DNA of 64,000 nucleotides from positions 1 to 64,000 of the forward strand of contig JAWKQE010000022.1 of assembly GCA_041390305.1 (NCBI GenBank). The letters run 5' to 3'. Below, piece after piece: positions 1 to 8,792 of this stretch. The notes beneath the pieces are model-generated. The model was not told where the DNA came from, ran no database searches, and was given only the letters and a program-made list of their open reading frames with translations. This stretch comes from JACKCR01 sp041390305 (GTDB taxonomy: Bacteria > Eisenbacteria > RBG-16-71-46 > CAIMUX01). Each line of letters begins with the position of its first letter. Position 1 is the first letter of the stretch. The position numbers were made by a program, and so were the translations under genes.

Positions 1-2
1 TC

Positions 3-857
3 GCCGGAATGGGTGCCTGCTGTTTCGGGGATGGAAGCTGCCGATTCCTCACGGAAGCCGAGTGCGAACACCAGGGCGGGATCTTCGTATATCAGGGAAC
101 GCCCTGTGACCCGAACCCATGCCCACACGGAGGCACCGGTTGCTCCTTCGCGCTCTCGTACGAAGAGCGGATCGCGCTCCGTCGCCAGGTTCTCCAGGCG
201 CAGGCGTCTTCGCCCGTGCGTCACCAAACCGAAACCGGGCGCGGCTCGGGATCGGTATTGGGCGATGCGGCCACATCGAACTGCGGCACGCTCTTCTTCA
301 ACGCGGACGGCACCTACGAGAACGGCTACGCCTGGCAGTACCAGGGCAACGAACGGCCCTATTGGGGCGCGTTTGCGGAGGGCTACGCCGTCGACGGCCT
401 CCATGCGTGCTCGATCGTCCTGGATCTGACCCAGATCGGGAATGATACCGGCCAAACGATGGACCTCTATGTCTGGGACGACGCTGGCGGCGCGCCCGGC
501 CCAGTGCTCGGCTTGGCCACGGGTGCAAACCCAGGACCGATTGCGTTCTGGCCTTCGCTCAGCCGCCATTCGTTCTCGATCTCGAGTGAGTGCGCAAACA
601 GCACGACCTACGTCGGCTATTGGGGGAACTGGCCAGGCCAGCTGTCTGCCTGGTACGTCGGAGCCGATCTGGACGGGTTCGGCGGCTGCCCGCTGACGAA
701 CATCGCCCCCGGCATCGGCTACCCGACCGGTTGGAACAACGTGTCGATCGTCTGGGGACCGACCCAGGCGATCGGGATCGGCGCCGAGTTCGTCGAGTGT
801 GGCGGGACCCCGATCCTGAGGTCCAGCTGGGGACGAGTGAAAGCACTGTTCCGGTGA
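3..857 (+). CDS. Secreted Cys-repeat protein with WG.vK C-terminal tail (5' partial)
   Basis: The reading frame is open from the window edge, so the start and probably a signal peptide lie upstream. The visible part opens with one Cys-rich repeat (GACCFGDGSC, then CDPNPC about 27 residues later), the same unit found six times in the opposite-strand neighbour. A domain of about 180 residues follows, rich in Gly, Trp, Tyr and Asn, with paired cysteines, which suggests a disulphide-bonded extracytoplasmic beta-fold. The protein ends in SSWGRVKALFR, a tail shared with two other secreted proteins in the window (906-2933 and 44281-44943). The gene converges on its neighbour with a 48-bp gap. Function is unknown. 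Surface or periplasmic location is inferred from the cysteines and the shared tail. Confidence 0.75.
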   Translation, partial: AGMGACCFGDGSCRFLTEAECEHQGGIFVYQGTPCDPNPCPHGGTGCSFALSYEERIALRRQVLQAQASSPVRHQTETGRGSGSVLGDAATSNCGTLFFNADGTYENGYAWQYQGNERPYWGAFAEGYAVDGLHACSIVLDLTQIGNDTGQTMDLYVWDDAGGAPGPVLGLATGANPGPIAFWPSLSRHSFSISSECANSTTYVGYWGNWPGQLSAWYVGADLDGFGGCPLTNIAPGIGYPTGWNNVSIVWGPTQAIGIGAEFVECGGTPILRSSWGRVKALFR

Positions 858-905
858 TTGTGGGGGGATCCGCGTACGAGGTCGAGGAGTGCCGCTACGC
901 CCTGG

Positions 906-2933
906 TCAGCGGAACATCGCCTTGATCGATCCCCACGTGCCACTCCTCGTCGGAACCGGGACGCACGGGTTTGGGTCGCACGTCGATCCGTCGCCGCGGT
1001 AGATGCCGCCCTCCAACGCACAGTCGTCGAGCGTCGTGATGATGCAGTCGATGTCGTCGACGCAACACGCGCCTGCCGGAGGTGAGCACACCGAGACGTC
1101 ACAATCGATGTAGCCGACGAACACGCCGCCGAGTTCGTCGCACTGGGCCGGAGTCAGCATCGTGCACGACCCGTCGGAGAGGCAGCAGGCGCCTGCTGTC
1201 GGCCCCACGGGACAGGGCAGGTGCCCGTCCGTCCCGAATCCCATCGTTCCGTAGCCCATGATCGCGTCCAAACGAGACGGCGTGGAATCATCGGCGAACC
1301 ACCCACCCTGCGCTGGATGAGGTACGACCGAGAACAACTGCGGATCCCCATACACCGAGTATGCTGCGAACCAGTACACCTCGATGAGCGACTCGGTCTG
1401 GGCTTCGGCCCACACCACAGCCGTGCCTCTTCCTGAGCCTGGCCAGTACGGGTCGGCCAGCTCGAAGTCTCCGCACGCGCCAAAGCTGAGGGGGATCACG
1501 CACACGTCGTAGTCGATCCCGAAGGTGACTCCCGCCACACGCGGTTGCATTCCCGTCGGGAAGGACGCGAGCAGGAACAACACCGCGGGTTCGACGCCAT
1601 CGACCCGCGAGTTTGCTTCCGCGCACTCGCGGATGCTCGAGGCTCCGCAGTACGACTCCTGGTCGGACGTGTAGACGACGGAAGCCTCGTGGTGGAGCAA
1701 GAGGGCGCCATTGGTGTTGGGCCCTGGCACACGATCCGCCCTGCCGAAGATCTCCTGGGGCGGGGCCGGCCGAACGACGTGGGCGACGGCGTCTCGGCGC
1801 AAGCTCCAGCAATCCACGATGCACGGGTTGGGATCGCAGGGGATGCCGGTGCCGAGAAAGTCACCCGAGCACTGGGTCAGGAGGACGAAGGAACACGAAC
1901 CATCGCCGTGACAGCAGGCTCCTGGCTCCAGGCATGGGTTCGGGACGCATGTCGTTCCCTCCCCGAGAAAGTCGCCGGAGCAAAGTCGCTCGAGGACCAC
2001 CGTGCATGCTCCGTCCGGTGCACAGCAAGCACCGGGCAGCGGACAGGGGTTCGGCTCGCACGTCGATCCTTCGCCGAGGAACTCGTCGTCGCAGTCGATC
2101 ATCGCTACGAGTTCGCAGAGCCCGTTCGGATGACAGCACGCACCGGGCGCGAGGCACGGGTTCGGATCGCAGGGTCGTCCCAGACCCTGGTACTGACCGT
2201 CCGTGCTCTCGCAGTCTTCGAACGAAGACAGCTCGCACCGACCGTCCTCGTAGCAGCATGCGCCGAGTCCGAGTGGATCGGGACACGGAGCGAATCCGTC
2301 CCTTCCGAATCCAAGGGTTCCGAGTCCTGCGATCTCGTCCAGGTTGGATGGAACCGAGTCGTCGGCGAACGAGCTTCCCTGGCTTGGGTGTGGGCCCAGG
2401 GCGAACTCGTGCGCGTTCGGGAAGTCGTAGTTGTATCCGGCGAACCAGTACACTTCGACCAGGTCCGCCGTCTGGGTGTTCCCCCAGGTGACCGCGGTTC
2501 CCGTCCCCGGCGCCGGCCAGTCGGAATCCCAGAGTTCGAAGTCACCACACCCGCCCCATGCGAGCAGTACGATTCCATCCGGCTCGTAGTCGACACCGAA
2601 GACGACACCTGCAAGGCGGTTCTCTGCTCCCGGCGAAAAGGCCGCAAGGGCGTGAAAGACCACCGTTCCGCCGCCGTCGACGCGGGTGTTCGCGTCGGTG
2701 CACCGGGAGAGCCCGGACTGGCCGCAATACCCGCTGTGATCGGTGGAGTAGACCGCTTCCGACTCGTGGAGGATGAGGGTTCCCCCCTCGTTCGGTCCGC
2801 CTGACGCGACCCCGTGAGCGGAGGCGGTCAGGAGGAGAGCCGGGAGAAGGGCGGAGGAGACAGAACGGGAACGGAGACGGGGAACCCGGTGGAACTGAGG
2901 CAGGGAGCGGAAGGACGTCCTGCGGGGCCGCAT
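906..2933 (-). CDS. Secreted protein: duplicated domain, six Cys repeats and WG.iK tail
   Basis: A 675-residue protein. Residues 1-45 form a signal peptide (basic start, hydrophobic core near 26-40). Two homologous domains lie at about 48-217 and 406-575 and share HES/HEA, VYW(F)A and FADDS.PS.LD..... signatures. Four GACC...CDPNPC-type repeats (about 224-371) follow the first domain and two (about 581-657) follow the second. The protein ends SGTWGSIKAMFR. The plan looks like an internal duplication of one domain plus its repeat tail. The second half lacks its own signal peptide, and the linker at 375-405 has no resemblance to either domain. AAGGAG sits 7 bases before the ATG. The repeat family is known to me from secreted proteins of environmental candidate phyla. 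Its function is unknown. Confidence 0.8.
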   Translation of the reverse strand: MRPRRTSFRSLPQFHRVPRLRSRSVSSALLPALLLTASAHGVASGGPNEGGTLILHESEAVYSTDHSGYCGQSGLSRCTDANTRVDGGGTVVFHALAAFSPGAENRLAGVVFGVDYEPDGIVLLAWGGCGDFELWDSDWPAPGTGTAVTWGNTQTADLVEVYWFAGYNYDFPNAHEFALGPHPSQGSSFADDSVPSNLDEIAGLGTLGFGRDGFAPCPDPLGLGACCYEDGRCELSSFEDCESTDGQYQGLGRPCDPNPCLAPGACCHPNGLCELVAMIDCDDEFLGEGSTCEPNPCPLPGACCAPDGACTVVLERLCSGDFLGEGTTCVPNPCLEPGACCHGDGSCSFVLLTQCSGDFLGTGIPCDPNPCIVDCWSLRRDAVAHVVRPAPPQEIFGRADRVPGPNTNGALLLHHEASVVYTSDQESYCGASSIRECAEANSRVDGVEPAVLFLLASFPTGMQPRVAGVTFGIDYDVCVIPLSFGACGDFELADPYWPGSGRGTAVVWAEAQTESLIEVYWFAAYSVYGDPQLFSVVPHPAQGGWFADDSTPSRLDAIMGYGTMGFGTDGHLPCPVGPTAGACCLSDGSCTMLTPAQCDELGGVFVGYIDCDVSVCSPPAGACCVDDIDCIITTLDDCALEGGIYRGDGSTCDPNPCVPVPTRSGTWGSIKAMFR

Positions 2934-3777
2934 GGTCGAACTCCTTCTTCGGCGACGAAGCGTCGATTCAGAACCCGCGACACGAACGGCGAACGTCCGT
3001 CGGTTCGACGACGAGCCGCACCGAGGGGTGCCGTTCGGTCGAAGACAGCCTACACCCAGGCTCTGAGGGAGCGTCCTTCACCTTTGTGAATTCCCAGCAT
3101 CGTCAGGTCCAAAGAACCTCTCGGGTGAACCGGCCGTCGGCTTCAGCCCACCCGGCCGAGGTTCTCGTCAACCACAGAGCGATCAAACCACGAACTCGGA
3201 TCGAATCCTCGACCGGGAACCGTCCACGTGCGTTCTCTGTGTCTGCGCACGTCCGCGCGAACCTGCCGCACGCAAGGTGTCGTGGGTAGTGCGGGCCGGC
3301 CAGCATGAGGCCCCACCAACTCCATGCAACCGCGATGTACGTCCAGCACTCCCGACCACACCATTGCGTCCACCCGGATGCAGACCCAGCCTCCCGCATG
3401 ACGACAGTGTGTCCAGGTGAAGTGCGTGCAGCATGGCAGATCGCACACATGCTGCACCTCGACATACTGGACGTACATCCGCCCTGCAGACCGTGTGCGC
3501 ACCCGATGTCGGGGCAGCAGCCCGCGATGCAACACTTGGAATCGCTGCTGTCGGGGCGCGCAAACGGTGGGACGCGTTGCGGTCACGGGGATGTTCGGCC
3601 AGACATCGGGGTGACCGACATGGTGTCAGGTGGATGTCTTCCCGGCATTCACGGCGCAGAGGTCGTGAATGCTCGATGCAGGGACGGCATCACGCACCGC
3701 GCACACCTGGGAACGGACGAAGCTGGACAGACATCTGCTCCGTGCCACTCGGCAGCGGGTCACACCGGAGATGACGG
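2934..3777. other. Intergenic region of about 840 bp without a supported gene
   Basis: No frame here carries recognisable protein features, and the open frames look like chance high-GC readings. The 5' part must hold the promoter of the minus-strand gene ending at 906. The region contains a nested set of inverted repeats (see 3334-3479). Base composition looks slightly less GC-rich than the flanks by eye. Confidence 0.5.
3334..3479. repeat. Nested inverted repeats (13-bp outer, 10-bp inner)
   Basis: Outer arms GATGTACGTCCAG (3334-3346) and CTGGACGTACATC (3467-3479) are perfect reverse complements 120 bp apart. Inside lies GTGCAGCATG (3425-3434) with CATGCTGCAC (3448-3457), a perfect 10-bp hairpin with a 13-nt loop. 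Together they could fold into a long branched structure in RNA. No coding frame explains them. Confidence 0.6.
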
Positions 3778-4558
3778 CTATCGGATCGCCCGCCGCACTG
3801 CGGCCTGGGCCAGGAGCCGCCCCGGATCGATGAGGTCGGCCGCGTCCGCCTCTGCCCCCAAGAGGAGCGGAATCTCGGTACAACCGAGAACGATCGCCGG
3901 ACACCCTCGACCGCGTAGCCAACTGACGGCCTCGCGCGCGGCATCCCTGTGGACATCGGTCGTCGAGAGTTCGAGGGTACGAAGGATCGCGTCATCCAGC
4001 GCGCCCCGGAGTAGATCCGGGAGGCCGATCCACTCGACCGACTCCTCGGCGAACCTGCGGACGTATGCCTCGGGGACTCCCAGGCCCAACAAGCCGATCG
4101 GACGTTCGTCCGCGGCCCCGCCGCCGCCCGCGTCTCGCGGAGACGGAACGTCACACGGCGACGGGACGTCACACCGCGACGGAACGTCCGGCAGGGCCAC
4201 GACTCCGCGCCCCCTCAGTTCGGCGACGACGACATCGACCATGCTGAGGACGTCCCGACCCGCCGCTTCGCGGATCTCGTCCAGGAAGAGGTGCGGCGTG
4301 TTCGCCACCACGACCAGGAAGTCCGCCCACTCGCCGAGCTTCCTCGCGGCATCCAGCACGCGCGGGTCGATCCGGAGTGGACCGGTCGGCGGAGCCTTCC
4401 TCGACAAGGATCGGCGCGTGCCGAAGGTGGATGGTCACCATCGGTGGATAGCCCCGGTTGAAGTGCGGTGGCAGGAGGCGCCGCGCCTCCTCGTGCACCT
4501 GATCCTCGAACACCGTGGTCGCTCGGGGGGCCGTGAACCCGCCGAGTACTCCGATCAC
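3778..4558 (-). CDS. Aspartate/glutamate racemase family protein (one frameshift)
   Basis: Two-lobed cofactor-independent amino-acid racemase fold. The N-terminal lobe starts VIGVLGG (GTG at 4558 chosen because it places this family-typical strand at the start) and continues in one frame to about 4400. The remainder lies in the adjacent frame to the stop, so one indel near 4400 is needed. The second catalytic cysteine motif is intact (VLGCTEIPLLL). The first, usually CNT.H, reads ANTPH, so the first cysteine is Ala. An insertion between the lobes consists of three near-identical six-residue units (DVPS(R/P)C). Relatives such as E. coli YgeA-type enzymes interconvert Asp/Glu enantiomers. With a single cysteine the reaction may be altered. 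No operon partner is evident. Confidence 0.7.
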
Positions 4559-4763
4559 CCATGGGCGGACTCTACCCGATCGGACGCACGTCGCGGGCCT
4601 TCCGCAACTTACCGGTTCGTCATCGTCGTCACGGCCGTCCTCTCGGGCCATCTGCCGGGAACCTTCACGAGGCCCGGCGACGAGGCCTCAACGACGTCGA
4701 CGACACGTCGCACGAACGCGCTTCGTGACACAATCACAGGCTGGGGACGAGAAGGAGGAATCG

Positions 4764-5424
4764 ATGCGCGTCGTCGGATTGGGGATCATCGCTACGGATC
4801 CGCCGTGTCGGCCTCGCGGGTGCCGTGCGAGCACGCCGCGATCCGTGGCAGGTCGGCCCCCACCTCCTCATCGGGGTGATTCCGATGGACGACTTCCAGA
4901 ACGTCTCCGGCGTCGGCGGTGGGCTCGGGATCCGGGGAAACTTCGAGCTCTCGGATGTCTTCTCGATCCGGGGCGACGCGGCCTATCTGTCCTACGGGCG
5001 GAAGTTCGAGACGCTCTACTTCGGCCCGAGCATCGGGTTCCTCCCGGCCGAGACCACGAGCCAGAACTACCGCGTCTCGCTCGGCCCCCAGCTCTCCTTC
5101 TACGGAAGGAAGTTCATCGTCTACACCTCGGGACAGGCCAGCGCGGACCTCTTCCGGACCGCGATCACCGTTCCCGGAACCACGTACTCGGACTCCCGCG
5201 ACAACAACTGGGCGCTGGGGTGGAGCGGCGCGCTCGGCGTCCAGTTCGATGTCGGCTTGGGGCCCTGGCTCGACGTCGGCGTCGCGTACCAGACGATGTA
5301 CGACCTCCCCGGCCCGACGACGGAGAATCCGGACGATCCGGACGCCGCCCCCATCCCGGGAGACGACATCACGGCCCGGGAGCTCACCATCGAGCTGGGA
5401 ATCCAGTTCTTCCTGGAGAAGTGA
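4764..5424 (+). CDS. Small outer-membrane beta-barrel protein (5' frameshift suspected)
   Basis: The frame from 4825 to 5424 encodes alternating amphipathic strands rich in Gly, Tyr and Phe (for example LGIRGNFELSDVFSIRGDAA), ending IELGIQFFLEK with a terminal aromatic-rich strand. This is typical of eight-stranded barrels assembled by Bam. The best start is ATG 4764, behind GAAGGAGG at 4751-4758. That ATG lies in a different frame from the barrel, so an indel between 4770 and 4825 probably hides the signal peptide. The alternative is an internal GTG at 4825 without an exporter signal, which would be odd for a barrel. The specific role is unknown. Confidence 0.6.
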
Positions 5425-5610
5425 GCCCGCGCCAGGACGACCCGCTATACTCGGTTCTCGTTCACGAGTGCAGCGCGCCGGCCGAACCCACGCAGAGACC
5501 CGTGATCCCAGACCGCACCGAGTAGGCTTGGCGGCACGCACGAACACCTGACGATCCACCCGACGTAGCGAAGCTGAACGTACCCAGGCAGAGACAGGAG
5601 ATCGCCTCAC

Positions 5611-6195
5611 TTGAGCCCCCACGCACGACGCCCACGACGATTCGCGCTCATCACGTCCAGGTGTGCCCTCTTCGCGGCTTTGGGCCTGACCCTCGTCCTC
5701 GCATCCTGCGCGAAGGCGCCCCAGGGGCCGTCGCTCGCCGACCAACTGGCGGGAGACAACCGCACCGTCACGCAGGAGGCCCGCGGACTCATCGTGAGCC
5801 TTCCCGGCATCCTCTTCGACTTCGACAAGGCGACCTTGCGTCCGGAGACGATCTCGACGCTCGAGCAGGTAGCGGAAGTGCTCCGGAACTATCCGACCCT
5901 CGAGATCCGCGTCGAGGGCCACACGGACGACGTGGGCAGCGAAACCTACAACCAGGATCTGTCGGAACGCCGGGCCCTCGCCGTCGCCGACTTCCTCGTC
6001 GACAACGGCATCGCCTCCTCCCAGGTCCGGAGCGCGGGCTTTGGGGAGAGCCTTCCGGTGGCACCGAACGACACCGCCGACGGCCGCCAGCGGAACCGCC
6101 GGTCGACCTCGTCAACCCGGACCCGCCGCGGCAGACGTTCCAGGGCCGACATCGGAATCCGCCGCAGCGACGCCGGCGCGGGGCCGTCTTCTTGA
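5611..6195 (+). CDS. pal: OmpA/Pal-type peptidoglycan-associated lipoprotein
   Basis: The start is TTG 5611, with AGGAG at 5596-5600. A type II signal sequence ends in the lipobox LASC, giving a lipid-anchored outer-membrane protein. The OmpA C-like domain follows: LFDFDKATLRPE, then IRVEGHTDDVGS.TYNQDLSERRA and a V....GFGESLPV segment, which are the residues that bind meso-DAP in peptidoglycan. The last conserved stretch (NRRVEIV in relatives) is broken: after GRQRNRR the frame reads Ser-Thr, and adding one G near 6102 restores RVDLV. The native C-terminus is therefore uncertain. Pal tethers the outer membrane to the cell wall, usually with Tol proteins; no tol genes are in the window. A TATACT hexamer at about 5448 could be its -10. 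Confidence 0.8.
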   Translation: MSPHARRPRRFALITSRCALFAALGLTLVLASCAKAPQGPSLADQLAGDNRTVTQEARGLIVSLPGILFDFDKATLRPETISTLEQVAEVLRNYPTLEIRVEGHTDDVGSETYNQDLSERRALAVADFLVDNGIASSQVRSAGFGESLPVAPNDTADGRQRNRRSTSSTRTRRGRRSRADIGIRRSDAGAGPSS

Positions 6196-6315
6196 TTCTG
6201 CCCCCACCCCGTGCGATCCTCCCTGGCGGTCGAGGCACACCTCGAACGTGGCCTCCCCGGTCCGTCCTCCGTACGGATCGCTCCCCCAGTCGTCCCTCCA
6301 GAGAAAGGACCATCC

Positions 6316-8704
6316 GTGGAGAGCCAGAGCAAGGGCCGAGCGAGAGATCCAGAGCGAGAACGAAGCGAACTTCGCCCACTGGGAAAAGGCCAAGGACATC
6401 GTCGATCAGTTCATCGACATGACCTTGAACTACCGGCAGAGCGGCCATCCCGAGGGTCACGCTCGAAGGTCCACGGCCTCCTCGGGACCCTGCTCGGCGA
6501 CGTCATGCGCTGACATCCGCTGTCCGGAGAACCGCTACAACGACCGGTTCATCCTCGTGGCCGGCCACTGCACTCCCCTTCTCTACTGACCCCGCGACGC
6601 TCAACGAAGCGATGCGTCGCCGGTACGACCAGACCGGGAACGGAGCGCTATCCTGCCATCTGCGACTTCGAGAAGCCGCGCCCTGATCTGGGAAGACCTC
6701 TCACGTTCCGGCGTCGGGGCGGACTCCCCGGACACGCGGGCGAGATGGAAGGGAAGACGCTCTTCGTCAAGTTCAACACCGGCTCACGCCCGGCACACCG
6801 AGAATAGCCCCATCCGCGGCAGGGCGCTTCGCCATGGCGCTGAAGCGCGCCGGAGCGAACGACGTCCGCGTTCCTCGTTCCGAAGGCGAAGGCGGTCTCA
6901 ACACGGGCGCGACCCGTTAGCGACCCGCAACCTGCCTGGGGGCTCGGCCTCGACAACATGGTCTACGTGGATCGACTGGAACGACTTCGGCATCGACGAG
7001 AGGTCCGCGTCCTCGGTCGTCCCGGGAACGCCGAACGACTGGTTCGCGCCCTACGGTTGGCGGGTCGTCGGAACGGAGCAAGGCTCGAGTTGGGAGCACG
7101 TCAGCCGTGCTCTGGTCGAGTGCATCCATGGAGACAATCCGCAGAACCGTCCGCGCTGTTCAAGCGGCTCAAGACCTGGAAGGGACGTGGCTACCTCGCT
7201 AAGTACGACTACGCGTGAGCCACGGCGCGCCGCACAAGTCGAACAGCGTAGATCTACTGGCAGACCAAAGCCGAGTCTACGGAGAAGTACGGCATCGAAG
7301 TTCGAGGGCTACGGGAAGCCCCGTCCCGAGGATCCGGATGCGTTCCGGAAGCAGGCCGAAGCGAACTCGCAAAGTCGCCCAGGTGATGCACGAGGACCAG
7401 GCACTCGTCGACTATCTCTCCGATCGCCTGCCTCGATCGGAGACTCCAGTTCCGAACGAGCACCGACCGTGCGGATCGACCTCGGCAGGAATCCGTGGAC
7501 GACCCCGAACTCACCGACTTCGAGAACTACCCGGCGGACATGTGGATGGCACCGGGATCCCAGGCCCCGAACCGGCAGGCACTCGGCACCTGGGGCGCGT
7601 GGTGCAACGCATGGGGCAAGAAGAAGTACGGATCGACCGCTCTTCCTCGGGCAAGTCAGCTTCCCCGCGGACCTCGCCGACTCGACGAACATCTCCGGAT
7701 TCGGGGCTTCAGCGACACCGAAGGATGGGGCTGGTAAGACCGGAACCAGAACGTCGACGGCACGCTCTCCCTCAGGAGATCACCGGCCGAGTTCGCGAAC
7801 GCAGGCATGTCGGTCGGCATCTGCCACCGTCAACCTGTCCAGCCGTCCCTCGAGGAGTTCGACGGTTTCGGCGCGGCCTGTTCTACCTACGGCTCGTTCT
7901 CCTATCTCAAGTACGGCCCGATGCGTCTCTTCAGCCAGATGGCGCAGGACTCGCCGATCCAGCTCGGCAAGGTCATCTGGGTGGCGGGGCACTCCGGTCC
8001 CGAGAGACGGCGGACGACAGTCAACGCACTTCGGCGTCTTCGCCACCGGCGTGACCCAGCTCTTCCCCGACGGTCAGGTGATCGACGTGCACCCCTGGGA
8101 GTACAACGAAGTCCCGGTCGTGATCGCGGCCGCGCTCCGCACGAAGTCCCCGATCGTCGCGCTCCACCTCACCCGTCCGCCGGTCGAGATTCCGGACCGA
8201 AAGGCGCTCGGGATGGACTCGCACTTCGCGGCGGCCAAGGGCGCGTACATGATCCGCGACTACGACGCGGGCCGACCCAAGGCGGGTACACTCCTCGTGA
8301 CGGGGACGTCCACGACCGCAAACATCGTGAAGCTCCTTCCGCAGCTCGCGAAGGACGGCCCGAACGTCAAGATCGTCGCGATCATCTCGCCACAACTCTT
8401 CCAGATGCAGGACGCCGCCTATCGGGAGAGGATCCTGCCTGAGGAAGACCTGGTCGTGACTCGACCGTGATCTCGAACCGCTCCCGTCGGGTCTGCTACG
8501 ACTGGTTCCCGCACCAGATCGCGCAGAGTATGCGATGACGAGCGACTTTGACAACCGTTGGCGCACCGGTGGAAACATCGACGAAGTGATCGAAGAAGCG
8601 CACCTCTCTCCGGAGTTCCTGATGGAAGTGGATCGAACGGTTCGCAAAGGATCGGGCCACGCGATCGCGCGTCTCCGGACCGCGTTGAGAAGGCGGGCGC
8701 GTAG
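6316..8704 (+). CDS. Transketolase-family enzyme, broken by many frameshifts
   Basis: Fragments in all three frames, read in order, reconstruct a long transketolase. The N-terminal segment includes LNYRQSGHP and SRSKVHGLLGTLLGDVMR, then NRYNDRFILVAGH, a thiamine-diphosphate region with GLGLDNMVYV and WNDFGID, then PADMWMAPGSQAPN, GSFSYLKYGPMRLFSQM and a C-terminal HPWEYNEVPV. GTG 6316 behind GAGAAAGGA fits as the start, and TAG 8702-8704 ends VEKAGA. At least eight frame switches are needed, several within 100 bases of each other, while residue-level conservation stays high. Transketolase moves two-carbon units in the pentose phosphate or Calvin pathway in the cytoplasm. The breaks look like sequencing indels, but a recent pseudogene cannot be excluded. 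Confidence 0.75.
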
Positions 8705-8792
8705 GAGTTGATTTTCGCCGGCCGGATGGGGCGGCGCCGTCTACGTGCGGCGCCGTCGCCGAAGCCTCGACCGGGCCAGATTCCCGACAGCC

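Noticed and set aside
3305..4879. 524-residue plus-strand frame across the gap and racemase
   Set aside because: It covers a minus-strand racemase with GCTE and ANTPH motifs, and its own text has no domain or plausible start context.
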